Shown here: in pieces, positions 13,647 to 22,449 of the stretch
Position numbering within the stretch: position 1 is the first letter of the stretch
Layout of the letters: every line of letters starts with the position of its first letter
Assembly (NCBI RefSeq): GCF_000237925.1
Contig: NC_031501.1
Coordinates: 2,864,505 to 2,928,504 of the forward strand
Length of the DNA stretch: 64,000 nt
From: Schistosoma mansoni
Taxonomy: Eukaryota; Platyhelminthes; Trematoda; Strigeidida; Schistosomatidae
Direction of reading: 5' to 3'
Made by a program: the position numbers and the translations under genes
The notes under the pieces: generated by a model
Seen by the model: the letters and a program-made list of their open reading frames with translations, nothing else
The model's database searches: none
Told to the model about the DNA's origin: nothing

Positions 13647-15369
13647 CTTACCAAACACACGTAGAATTCTATGAACTCTTGCTGGTTCCACAGACCCAGT
13701 GTACTGACATTCACATGTATATTTACCTTCATATGATTTGTCCAAAGACATGATTTCTAAACTTAAAATATATACAGTTAAGGTATCAAATGTGTATCTA
13801 TATATAAACAGTCTGTGAAAGTTTTTTGGATTTTTAACGTCAACTTTTACCAGAGATTGTGGTCAGTTATAAAATAATATCGAGAGTTAGACAGTTGCCT
13901 ATAGATAGTATTAGGTAGTAGCTGGTCTAAGTTGGTAAACGACTGAAATTCCAAATATTCATTCAGAATTTAACAAGCTTATCAAGAGATCTAAAATTCT
14001 CCGGTTTGATTAGGTGGTAAAAATGTGGGTTTTACCCTAATGAGTAATCACAAACTAGAAGTAGGCATGCAGATCTCATTTATTTTCAAAATTTCTTCTA
14101 CTGATATCGGTTTTTGAAAAATATAGCTCCAGAGAATTACATTATACAGAAGAAACCTCGATACAGTTTTTCTTCTTCATGAAAAATATTTTCGTATGAA
14201 TACTTGGTATGACTTTGCGGTGAATGGACACTAATTAGGTGAGTACTTTGTTACACATTGACTATGTAACAAAACGTATACTTAGTTAAGATAAACTACA
14301 GATAGTAGGAAGTGTGAAACAAACGTTTTTTGGATAATTGTGACGCCCTTCAATCAGACTTTATGTTAATAAAGCTGAATAAACTGTCACTAACTTTTAA
14401 ATTTGCGTATGCAGTAGATAATTAACATAGTTTTTAAACCATGTCTACGTTTCTTACTACGTAAAGGTGTTGAATGCTGAAATGAATACAAGGAAACCAC
14501 AAGTGTCTTGACTCCAAATTCTATAATCCGAAGACTTTCCTAATATAATAGAACTCTCTATGTAAAAATGACATACTGTCAGATTTCCAGAAATTCTAGT
14601 TCCAGTACTGTGAATGCTATTTCTTAGTTCAACATGATTTTCCATCAATTTAACTAACAAAAAATATGGTTGTCTATCTCATACTTATGTGAATAAATGA
14701 CTAGAAAAACATTCAAAGTTATCAACATTCAAAAAGTCTATTACAAGCAAACATAATATTATGATGGTCAGTTATCCATTATCAATTTACAGTCTGACAC
14801 TAATGTGTGATGACAAACTAACTTATAACGTAGGCAACGATGACACTCTCTCAGAAAACTTATATCTGAAATATGACTTGACAAAACACTCAGGCTCTTA
14901 ATTTCACCTCGAGTTGTAGTTGGGTATTAAGAAATGGATGACACTATTGAGTGAACTGAAAGTAACACCATTTAATAATCGAAACACATATCAGCTATAT
15001 AAATATGAGGATTGTAGTCATAAATTCAAACTAACCGAACAGAATCTTGCTGTTTTCCTTGACCAATTTCCCATCTGGACATATCACGAGACATAAGACC
15101 ATCATTAATTACTTCCGAAACTTCATCCCCAGATAAACTGTCTCTCCGCCAAAATATCTATGTATATGAATAAAACATGCTCTATATGTAGAGTAATACC
15201 CTAGCTCCACGAGGCATATTGAAAACATTACATTGTATAATAACTTTCTCCCCTACCAAACCATTTATTAAAACGGTTTTATTCTCAAGATAAACAACTC
15301 TGCCAGTAAGTGCATCTGGTGTTTCATCATAAATCGACACCTCAGGCGTAACAACCTGCTCACAAGGAA
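2718..15369 (-). CDS. Lachesin/IgLON-like Ig-domain cell-adhesion protein (partial gene)
   Basis: Six exons on the minus strand: 15369-15200, 15157-15036, 13761-13652, 9967-9801, 4893-4782 and 2874-2718. Every junction has AG/GT borders and compatible phases. Ig1 runs over exons 1-3: Cys in VIIQC, Trp in IFWRR, closing Cys in GKYTC. Ig2 runs over exons 4-5: Cys in SLHC, Trp in IYWRR, closing Cys in AGEYMC. Ig3 begins in exon 6: Cys in LRLIC, Trp in ACRW. Order and spacing match lachesin/IgLON-type proteins, which are secreted or GPI-linked homophilic adhesion molecules of neurons and epithelia. The signal-peptide exon (right) and the rest of Ig3 plus any anchor (left, outside the window) are missing. 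A different small Ig-superfamily member cannot be excluded. Confidence 0.82.
2900..3465. other. Lachesin-like intron, nothing recognised
   Basis: AT-rich intron sequence between exon 6 and the old RTE copy. No motif or repeat could be named. Confidence 0.35.
3466..4435 (+). mobile_element. Old RTE LINE, RT to 3' end, decayed
   Basis: The plus-strand translation gives RTE reverse-transcriptase landmarks in pieces: LLPGERLSDLEY.DDI (the YADD catalytic box, with Y-M-D-D here), SKCKVLLQ, YLGSCI, then a tail ending in CRNFLLLPLYK. The landmarks are similar to RTE-A at 40391-44283. Many stops and frame changes separate them. It lies antisense inside the lachesin-like intron. Confidence 0.75.
4782..4893 (-). 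CDS. Lachesin-like exon 5 (end of Ig2)
   Basis: Acceptor TTTTTAAG before 4893; donor GTAAGC after 4782; phase 0 in, phase 1 out. It encodes the F-strand signature DDAGEYMCYAEN with the second Ig2 cysteine, then the G strand ending LQVR. Confidence 0.85.
5160..5455 (-). repeat. Sm-alpha hammerhead retroposon, minus copy
   Basis: On the minus strand: an internal spacer, a tRNA-like block with B-box-like GTTCGAGTCC, then a hammerhead-like block ending near 5167 in CTAGATTCCAC. The ribozyme core is mutated here (the CTGANGA box reads CCGGCGA). It abuts the plus copy at 5456, giving a head-to-head inverted pair. Confidence 0.8.
5456..5673 (+). repeat. Sm-alpha hammerhead retroposon, plus copy cut by gap
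   Basis: Plus-strand Sm-alpha sequence: part of the tRNA-like block with GTTCGAGTCCC, a hammerhead with core CTGACGA at 5549-5555, helix II, GAAAC, then GTC and CTGGATTCCAC. The downstream spacer reads into the N gap. Helix I is weakened by changes on its 5' side. It forms an inverted pair with 5160-5455. Confidence 0.8.
5674..5873. other. Assembly gap (200 N)
   Basis: Exactly 200 N, the usual placeholder length. It lies between a plus Sm-alpha unit and an inverted H2 unit, so the missing sequence is probably hairpin-forming repeat. Confidence 0.99.
5874..6115. repeat. H2 hammerhead retroposon, inverted (fold-back) copy
   Basis: The left half (5874 to about 5990) is minus-strand H2; the right half (about 5991-6115) is plus-strand H2. 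The two halves overlap in content: both contain the tRNA-like end, the CTGAGGAGTCCC hammerhead block and the CCAGTGCTTC flank, so together they form a near-palindrome. In the left arm the ribozyme core CTGAGGA...GAAAC is kept. The right arm has a changed GAA box. Confidence 0.82.
6116..6590. other. Lachesin-like intron, nothing recognised
   Basis: AT-rich intron sequence with short A/T runs and a small AAAC repeat near 6390-6405. No gene or named repeat seen. Confidence 0.35.
6593..6905. repeat. H2 hammerhead retroposon, inverted and running past unit end
   Basis: The left arm (6593 to about 6692) is minus-strand H2 with an intact core (CTGAGGA, helix II GTCCCACAATAGGAC, GAAAC). The right arm (from about 6693) is plus-strand H2. 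The plus arm does not stop at the usual end: after CTCCACAAAACCCC it continues into the 5' part of a further unit (CTCACTAGTGACTGG...), as expected if the template was multimeric or circular. Confidence 0.82.
6906..7311. other. Lachesin-like intron, nothing recognised
   Basis: AT-rich sequence between two H2 copies. No exon or repeat recognised. Confidence 0.35.
7312..7440 (-). repeat. H2 hammerhead retroposon, short minus copy
   Basis: Minus-strand H2 ending in the GTCTAGCTTCAATTGACTC flank. The hammerhead core is intact (CTGAGGA, GAAAC, ACGGCCGT helix III, cleavage triplet GTC). Helix I GCACCG/CAGTGC has one mismatch. The copy is 5'-truncated inside the tRNA-like block. Confidence 0.82.
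7690..7995 (-). repeat. H3 (older H2 relative) minus copy
   Basis: Diverged copy on the minus strand showing the same order as H2: leader, tRNA-like block, hammerhead-like block, GTCTAGCATTGATCGG-type flank. The flank wording differs from H2 and is shared with 28375-28735 and 37740-38165, so H3 is a separate, older subfamily. Confidence 0.65.
8030..8600. other. Lachesin-like intron, unclassified repeat-like sequence
   Basis: Mostly AT-rich and anonymous. The part near 8155-8235 resembles a piece of 11490-11600, so a dispersed repeat may be present, but I cannot name it. Confidence 0.3.
8605..8875. repeat. H3 retroposon, inverted copy
   Basis: A short minus-strand arm (about 8605-8680) faces a plus-strand arm (about 8685-8875). 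The plus arm has the tRNA-like block (GGTCCTGGGCTTCAATCCC), then GACGAGTCCCATACTAGGAC, GAAAC and CCCAGTGCTTCC. The first core base is altered. It shows the same head-to-head layout as many H2 copies. Confidence 0.65.
9060..9255 (+). repeat. H3-like retroposon, plus copy
   Basis: Plus-strand tRNA-like block with GGTTCAAGTCC, then a hammerhead-like CTGAGGAGTCCC block with a decayed second half (AAAACAAAAC) and a diverged 3' flank. Confidence 0.6.
9278..9680. repeat. H2 hammerhead retroposon, inverted copy
   Basis: The minus-strand arm (9278 to about 9480) carries the flank, a deleted hammerhead and the tRNA-like block. The plus-strand arm (about 9500-9680) carries the tRNA-like end, CTGAGGAGTCCCAC and the flank, then CTCCACAAAAAAACCC. 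The termini are complementary over about 100 bp. The plus arm lacks the GAAAC segment, so neither ribozyme looks whole. Confidence 0.8.
9801..9967 (-). CDS. Lachesin-like exon 4 (start of Ig2)
   Basis: Acceptor TTTTGCAG before 9967; donor GTAAGT after 9801. The first two bases complete a codon with exon 3. It encodes the linker into Ig2, the first cysteine (SLHCNADG), the proline-rich C-strand lead PPPF and the core tryptophan (IYWRR). Confidence 0.87.
9970..11180. other. Lachesin-like intron, unclassified
   Basis: No exon recognised. The stretch 10140-10460 is less AT-rich, with a TATAAATAA near 10260, and may be part of a dispersed element, but I could not place it in a family. The rest is anonymous AT-rich DNA. 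Confidence 0.3.
11183..11860 (+). repeat. Possible LTR-like remnant (unclassified fossil)
   Basis: A promoter-like TATATAAA near 11610 lies just before AATAAA near 11634, a spacing seen in compact terminal repeats. Parts resemble 8155-8235. No protein-coding part can be tied to it. This is a weak call; it may be another dispersed repeat. Confidence 0.25.
11870..12712. other. Lachesin-like intron, nothing recognised
   Basis: AT-rich sequence with no exon, repeat family or RNA gene that I can name. Confidence 0.35.
12715..12746. repeat. (AT)n microsatellite running into a gap
   Basis: Pure alternating AT up to the start of the N gap. The array length is unknown because assembly failed inside it. 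Confidence 0.95.
12747..12946. other. Assembly gap (200 N)
   Basis: Exactly 200 N placed inside or beside an (AT)n array. Confidence 0.99.
12950..13605. other. Lachesin-like intron, nothing recognised
   Basis: AT-rich; no coding or repeat signal that I can name, apart from the flanking (AT)n arrays. Confidence 0.3.
13608..13642. repeat. (AT)n microsatellite
   Basis: Alternating AT tract ending 9 bp before the donor side of lachesin-like exon 3. Confidence 0.95.
13652..13761 (-). CDS. Lachesin-like exon 3 (end of Ig1)
   Basis: Acceptor ...TTTTAAG before 13761; donor GTAAGT after 13652; enters in phase 2, leaves in phase 1. It encodes LEIMSLDKSYEGKYTCECQ with the closing Ig1 cysteine, then a G strand ending in a hydrophobic RVF. 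Confidence 0.87.
13765..15030. other. Lachesin-like intron, nothing recognised
   Basis: AT-rich intron between exons 3 and 2. No repeat family was recognised, so this is one of the few transposon-poor stretches. Confidence 0.4.
15036..15157 (-). CDS. Lachesin-like exon 2 (middle of Ig1)
   Basis: Acceptor ACATAG before 15157; donor GTTAGT after 15036; phase 0 in, phase 2 out. It carries the core tryptophan of Ig1 (IFWRRD) and the polar C'-E region ending GKQQDSV. Confidence 0.85.
15200..15369 (-). CDS. Lachesin-like exon 1 of those visible (start of Ig1)
   Basis: Acceptor TTGTTTAG before 15369; donor GTATTA after 15200; 170 bp, so the previous exon must end in phase 1. It encodes an extracellular lead, then the B strand with the first Ig1 cysteine (KVIIQCNVF). 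The ATG and signal peptide must lie on an exon farther right that I could not identify. Confidence 0.85.
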
Positions 15370-15685
15370 CTAAACAAAAGTAACTAGGAAAAGCACAAAC
15401 CATATGGGATGAAAAAGGCAACTACGACGATTATCATGAAGAAATAATTACAACGGTTAACCGGAAACCATGATAGGTCATCTGACACATGTGTAGAAGT
15501 CAACCTTGTGATTAAAAAATATTTGTTTTCCATTTGTACGAAGTAAAAGATAACTAAGTACGCTATTTCCTTTAAACAAGCCTAACTAAAAATATCCAGG
15601 CCCATTCGTATTCGTAGGAGTAAAAAAGTAAGCAGTAATATTTTGAATGGTGTATACAAACAAATTCCGTCTAATCCTCAATATC

Positions 15686-15985
15686 TCAGTTACAGGCTTG
15701 TATAAATCGACCAACTTCTTTTTGTCTCCCTATTGATTCTGTATGGTTTCAGTTATTTGGTTATGTCCAATGAGTTGTATTCTAGCTACTGGACTGCATT
15801 AATTCTAATCAGTTTCGTAGGTATTTGTGGTTCCGTGTAATTCGAGTGAGTGCGTTAGTCTCAGAGCAGTACGGTTTCTGGATACCGAAAGATATCGGAT
15901 TATCAGGCAAGAGGTTGGTTGATTGCAATGTGAGAAATAAAGTAATTATTTGACTACTAAGAGAAGACGATCGTTTCAAGAATAT
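15686..15985 (+). repeat. Left arm of a near-identical 300-bp inverted repeat
   Basis: About 275 bp (roughly 15697-15971) reads as the exact reverse complement of 20358-20635, with diverged homology for a few more bases at both ends. The arms enclose 4.4 kb holding a gypsy-like fossil and an H2 copy. The family of the arms is unknown. Confidence 0.88.
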
Positions 15986-15999
15986 ACAAGTATATAGTG

Positions 16000-16620
16000 G
16001 TAAATAAATCCTCGAAATCACTGGCTGTGTAGGTCTTCAACATTTTAAGTGATCAGAAAAGAAATGGGAAGTGGGTACTGCTATGCGGTTTTGACAGCCG
16101 TGGTTAATTATGAGCAACGCATCATACACAGCTGGTCCGAGATGGGGTTGACAATCCAGGGGTGAGTACGTGTTTGTCAAGTCTCCTCTTAAATCTAGGT
16201 GGCGTAGATCACTTTCATTGGGTGGGCATAGGTGACGGAGGCAATTCCTAATGAGAAAATGTGCGAGTGTATCAGGTTTTTCACTCTCCGATGATCAATC
16301 TCTTGAGAGCTGCTGATTCAGAAACTTGAACAGGGTCCTTATAGAAGTAAGAATACATATATCTGGACATCTGCGGAAGAAGCAAAACAATAAGTAAGAT
16401 CCAAAACACATAAAATGCTGGTGTCCAAAACTTGCGAAACTTAATATCAAATGCACCCATAAGGGATCGATTTCTGTGGTTGTATGATAGATATTTGCTG
16501 TAATGCTATATATGGGGTTCAGTTTTGACTCCGAACTTGAATTTGGATGGGTTGGTCGATGGAATGACTCATCTGGATAGGTCACAAGTTATGCATATGA
16601 TGTTAACAATGCTTGTCGTA
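16000..16620. other. Unclassified DNA inside the inverted repeat
   Basis: Moderately GC-rich for this window, with no open frame that resembles a known protein. It is probably part of the same unknown element as the inverted arms. Confidence 0.3.
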
Positions 16621-16624
16621 AAGG

Positions 16625-19600
16625 TATAGACCAACAAGCGCTATAGAATTCACTCTCGTTAATTTATGGACCTTTGTAGTCACTTAGCTGTGGTCCATAT
16701 GCAGTCAATACAGTTGATTTGAGAAGGATTATTATGATAATCAGAAGTATTTGAATTGTAGTATAAACTAGTAATCCAAGGAATAACGCAATGTAATCAA
16801 GAAGTATTATATGAGCCCGAACGAATGTATTGTATTTGAAATTCAAAATCAAAATAGTCATCAATACAAAGAAATCATCTGTTCATATAAACACCACATC
16901 CTCCACAGCTCAAATTTGAGTGTAAGTGTCTGTAATCCATTGTTCGTCTTCTTCTTAAGTTCATCCTACGTATATCTCTCTTACCGCATTTAGAATTTGT
17001 ATACTTTACATGATCCAACAGTAGTTGCTCGACAGTTGCTTAGGGGAGTGAAATCGGTTTGTCTTTATAAGGCTGTGTGCTTCTTTTCCGATGAATGTAA
17101 GGAAATGAGCCACAATATTAAAATCTTCATCGTCTTCCTTGGTCACAGCCCAGATTTCGAACCTCTCCATGTACTCCTCGAAAGCATTAAAATCTGAATT
17201 TATATCCAACCGTTCCATTACAGGCTCAGTCGCGACGCCAATATGATAATCAGAAGTATTTGAATTGTAGTATAAACTAGTAATCCAAGGAATAACGCAA
17301 TGTAATCAAGAAGTATTAGATGAGCCCGAACGAATGTATTGTATTTGGAATTCAAAATTACAACAGTCATCAATACAAAGAAGTCATTGATTTATTTAAA
17401 CACCACAATTATCAATTTATAATGATGAATTTAAGCTTAACATTGGTTTCTGATCCTAGTCGTCTCAGAGCCTCCCTATTTTCATAACCATACTTAATTG
17501 ATATAATTGATCTGAAGAACAGTTTGATGAAAGTTCCGTTTCGTAACCAGTCACTATAGAGGAAGCCGACAATCGGAAATATTCCATAAGCATTGGTCTC
17601 CTAGTCGTTTGGAATAGGACTCGAATTTGGAATCAGTAACATTTCTGAATAATTTGTCAATTAGGTTAAAGGCAGTGTCAGTGTATTTGTATGTGGTTGT
17701 TATCTTGTAATGATTAGGAGTATTTGAATTATGGTATGAACTAATAATCCCAGAAACAACTCAAGTTAATCAAGAAATATTAGATGAGCCCGAACGAATG
17801 TATTGTATTTGAAATTCAAAATCAAAATAGTCATCAATACAAAGAAATCATCTGTTCATATAAACACCACACCCTGCACAGCTCAAATTTGAGTGTAAGT
17901 GTCTGTAATCCATTGTTCGTCTTCTTCTTAAGTTCATCCTACGTATGTCCGAAAGTGTATTGGATGTAGACTCGGTATTGTCTAGAATGCACTCGTAAGT
18001 ATTAGAATTAACAACCGGAATTGGAACAGACTCACCTGGGTTCTGGAATTGTATACAATCATCATGTCGATTGTGTAATGAAACCACTGATATTTGGAAT
18101 TCGCATCATAGACTTTCTAACACTATCCTCCCCCACGAAATAATGTTGGGTCTTCATATCCCCAAGTTATGAATAATGTGGCTTCATTTAAAACATATTT
18201 CACATATTGACTAAAATATTCATCAGAAGTGACTTCATGATAATTATAAACAACAGTTGATATGAAGTTATCCGAATTGTAACGAAAATCAAACTCACTT
18301 AGTACTCATGCTTCGCATTCAATAAGTTTCCCACAAGAAGCAAATGCATTACGAGGATAAATAATATGAAATCATGATTTGATTCTTTTGAAATATCTTC
18401 ATCACATTCATTAAGAGTTCCATTAGAGAATAGTGGATCATTAGAAAATCAGCATCTACCAAAACTGAGTCCGGTTTCTGATCATAATTTGACTCATTCA
18501 ACATATTATCCTCAGAGCTGTAAGAAATTTCACCAGAAATATGTGAATCATTATGACAAACCACATCTGGTACAATAACACGAGAAATCTGACAAGAAGT
18601 TGGTTGATTAGAAACATTTGTCTCACAGTGATTCTGGGTTTCGTTCAAATCCTGGACTACTCTGTGACGTTGTACCTCTTCTAGAAGTCTTAAATAAAAA
18701 TGGGTGATCATTGGAAGCATCCAACCTAATAGGATCACGATAGCAAATTTTAGCGTTAATTTCAGCGAAATGAACCATGGTATTACAAACTGACTGAATG
18801 TGTCCAGTTTCATCACATTTCAAGCATTTAGAATTACGAAATACACATGAATTACATGGATGAAACTTGCCACAGAACAAGCATTTACCAAACTTGTGCT
18901 CATCTTCGTGAACTGTCTCACAACTCAATCAATTTTTATCTGAATAACCTTAATTACGTATTAGACTGAGACAACGTAGTGAAGTAGTGGAATTCCTGAT
19001 CTCCTAGTGAGTGATTTCTTTGAATTCTTTCCCTTTACCGCATTAGAAATTTGTATACTTCACATGATCCAGTAGTAGTTGCTTGAAAATTGCTTAAAGG
19101 AGTGAAATCGTCTTGTCTGGAATTGCCAAAGTCTTTATCAGGCTGTATAATTCTTTTCCGATGGATGTAAGGAAATGGATCACAATATTAACATCCTCGA
19201 CTTCTTTCTTGGTCACAGCTCAGATTTCGAACCTTTCCATGCAATCCTCAAAAGCTGTAAATAAATCCCCAAAATCAATAGCTCTGTAAGTGTTCGACAT
19301 TGGATGCTGACCACGTTAGTTTGAATGGACTCATTTAGCTGAAGGCGCTCGGCCATGCATCCGTACCAGATCACGTTTTCGAGCGGCGTGAGCAACATCT
19401 CCTGCGATCATTAGCCAGACTAGATCAGTCATTTCTCAATATATTGGTAACCCATCAAATATATCTTCCAACCTCCTCGCTTTTGACTTTTGATTTCACT
19501 ATGTGGGAGCGGTTCGAATATAGGTGTTACTGGTAAAGTATTGTGATACTACAATACCTATGTTATCTTAAGCATCAAAAACTGGATGTATGTCCAACCG

Positions 19601-19800
19601 TTCCATCACAGGCTCCATCGCGATGCCAATGTGATATTTAGGGGTAGTTAAATTATAGTATAAACTAGTAATCCCAGAAACAACACAATTTCATCATGAA
19701 GTTTTAGATGAGCACGTACGAACGTACTGTATTTGGAATTCAAAATCAAGGCAGTCATCAATAAAAAGAAATCATGGTTTCATAAAAACACCATATAACT
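16625..19800 (-). mobile_element. Gypsy (Boudicca/CsRn1-like) LTR retrotransposon fossil
   Basis: Minus-strand relic with gag-like parts, including a Cys/His zinc-knuckle region around 18800-18900, and repeated terminal or leader sequence present as several partial copies (near 16735, 17245, 17700 and 19625). No whole gag, protease, RT or integrase can be read. It is clearly broken many times and rearranged by internal duplication. It looks old overall, although two of the duplicated blocks are still very similar to each other. Confidence 0.65.
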
Positions 19801-20135
19801 CCCTTCAATATTAAGTTTGTCGATACCGAATGCACCTGTGATATTCATCCTTTCCCTATCTATTTACTTCTAGCATGTTACGTCATAACACTAATTATAA
19901 TTCGGTGGCTATTTTCCTCTTCAACACTTTTATGAGTCTGGATCTTAACAAACGCTTTTTGTTATACAGTACGATGAAGTATATATGATGTGTATTTGTG
20001 AACTTATGACATTCTTTTTCATTTACTATTGAAATCAAGATGTATTAAAATTTGCGGCAGCTAATTAGAATCAAAGTCTTCTCCTTTTTATTCTCTCCTA
20101 TCCATCTTCTTACCAACTAAGCAAACTACTTATTT

Positions 20136-20329
20136 TTCATAGTTGAAATCATCAGTCAATTGAAGCCCCACCACCATGGAAAACCTGGAAGCACTAGACG
20201 GCCGTTTCGTCCTATTGTGGGACTTCTCAGCAGTGTGCATCGCAAGATTCGAACCCAGGACCTACCAATCCCGCACCAGAGCACTTAACCGATAGACCAC
20301 TGCGCCGGCATTCAACGGCGTCAAACTCT
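20136..20329 (-). repeat. H2 hammerhead retroposon, truncated, with target-site duplication
   Basis: Minus-strand 3' part of H2, from the tRNA-like block to the CAATTGACT flank. The 12-bp direct repeat AACTACTTATTT flanks it at 20124-20135 and 20330-20341. The ribozyme core has one altered base in the CTGAGGA box. It is inserted just inside the right arm of the large inverted repeat. Confidence 0.87.
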
Positions 20330-20342
20330 AACTACTTATTTG

Positions 20343-20645
20343 TCCTTAAAACAATCGTCTTCTCTTAGTAGTCAAATAATTACTTTATTTCTCACATTGC
20401 AATCAACCAACCTCTTGCCTGATAATCCGATATCTTTCGGTATCCAGAAACCGTACTGCTCTGAGACTAACGCACTCACTCGAATTACACGGAACCACAA
20501 ATACCTACGAAACTGATTAGAATTAATGCAGTCCAGTAGCTAGAATACAACTCATTGGACATAACCAAATAACTGAAACCATACAGAATCAATAGGGAGA
20601 CAAAAAGAAGTTGGTCGATTTATACAAGTCCGTGACTAATATATT
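20343..20645 (-). repeat. Right arm of the near-identical 300-bp inverted repeat
   Basis: Reverse complement of 15686-15985; see that entry. No mismatch was seen in the central ~275 bp when read side by side. Confidence 0.88.
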
Positions 20646-20959
20646 GGATATACGTATTGTATACTGTACACATGACCTTCATTTTGTCTCAAATATAAAA
20701 TTTATCTGTCTTGTAATAATATCTCGCTGATTGTTGATATCTTTCGAGCTTTTATTTAAAAACTCTCCGGAAAACTAATAACAAGAAAGTGAGTTTTAAT
20801 TCAGTTTCGTAAGTTCAAAATATGTTTCAAAAATTACTCAATAAAATTTATCCTCCAAATTAACTGCCGAAAATTATTTTGCTAGTAAATCTCTTCTGCG
20901 AGTGAATTTTCAAGAAAAAAACTCGAACAGCATTCTTTACCTTATATTTGACTCCTATC

Positions 20960-21420
20960 AGTTACGATTAGACTTATGATCAGATTTTTGACGTTTTTAT
21001 TGTTGATTTAGATGGCAACCATTCGATTCAAGTACATAACTTAGCGAATTTAGAACAGTTTGAGTTTTATAATGAAGATACGACGGACATTCTAGTTTAA
21101 CAACTAGCTACCAGTAGTATCTTCTATAATCGAAACCCCTTTGGCCAAACAGAAATCAGAAGTCAGACGAGAAGAGGTAGGAAAGATATATTTGATACGT
21201 TACCAATATATCAAGAGGCGTTCGTTATTAGCTGACTATGGAAACGTAGGAGCTGTGTCCCACGCCGAGTTGCAACGTGATCTGGTACGGATGAATGACC
21301 GAAAGCCTTCAGTTAAGCAAGTCCACTTAAACAACGTGGTCAGCTTCCAATGTCGAACACTTAGAAAGCTATTGATTTTTGGGAATTATTTACAGCTACA
21401 ATAAGTCAATGCACTTTTGA
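20960..21420 (+). mobile_element. Gypsy-like gag fragment, opposite orientation (fossil)
   Basis: The plus-strand reading from about 21141 matches part of the gag-like region at 19210-19500 (minus strand). It is a separate or inverted piece of the same fossil family. Broken and partial. Confidence 0.5.
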
Positions 21421-21429
21421 CTTCGTTTT

Positions 21430-22440
21430 ACGTATTTTTCAGTTAGGCTCATCTGTTTAGTCACAATGCCAAAGCTCTTGTGAGTGAATGAGTGTAACAA
21501 ACTCATTAGAAGTGTAATCCCACCTTTCATTTGAGTATGCGTCATATATTAATCAATTGGTACCGGTAGTTATAGTGTCAAAAGAATTTGTAAACAACTG
21601 TGAAATTCAAAAAAAATTCAAATGATAAATCATGTTTTTTTTATTACCGGGCTAGAACCTAGAGGTTTCAATATCTTTTATTGCTAGTTTATTTACAACA
21701 CAGAACGCAAATTATTCATCAAACTTGAAATTTTATCGTAACAACTGTATAGCTAATCGTTAACAGGGTTATATTACTGCTGCATAATAGACAAAAACAG
21801 ACTTTCCTCGATCGGACTTTATTTATAGTAGTCAGCTGCTAGTATGGATAGTGATCCTAATCATGATTTGTAACTGGTACATGGATTAGAGATGTATTAT
21901 GCTATTGTATTTCATTGTTTGACGTTCTTCCTTCATACCTTTTTTGTGAGTCATTTATATTGCGTTAAATACAATGAGTTATTTTTCAAGGGTGTTTTTC
22001 TTATTCTCACTCCTTCAATGAAGTAGGTTACCTAACTGTTTCCCATATGCTAAATACTCCGTCGTATAATTCCCTCTTCTCCCAATTTCAGTGTAAACAG
22101 TGATTCAAAGAGAGTTGGTAAAACTGTCATCTGTAAACCGAGAACTGAATGTCAAAAATTGCAGTTGTAATAAACAAAAAATGTTTAGTTTACTTTGTTT
22201 GCTTAAGAACTTTCAAACAGAATTGTTTTTCTAGTACTTGCAAATGTTTGCATCGTTAGCACACTTTATGTAGGGAAAGTACAAGTGTAACCTAAAACGA
22301 TCAGGCAGACTGAATTCCATTGAGGTATCTAGATCAGAATAACATTAGTGAGATTTACTGACGATGCGCTTGACAAATAGATTTTGTTTTGTCAATGATT
22401 TTTCATGTTTTTAATAAAAGCAAACATACTTGAAACAAAA
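21430..22440. other. Intergenic, nothing recognised
   Basis: AT-rich sequence without a gene, RNA or repeat family that I can name. Confidence 0.4.
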
Positions 22441-22449
22441 TCTGATAAT

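Noticed and set aside
16811-16993. 60-codon frame repeated at 17784
   Set aside because: It is duplicated non-coding sequence of the gypsy-like fossil, read antisense.
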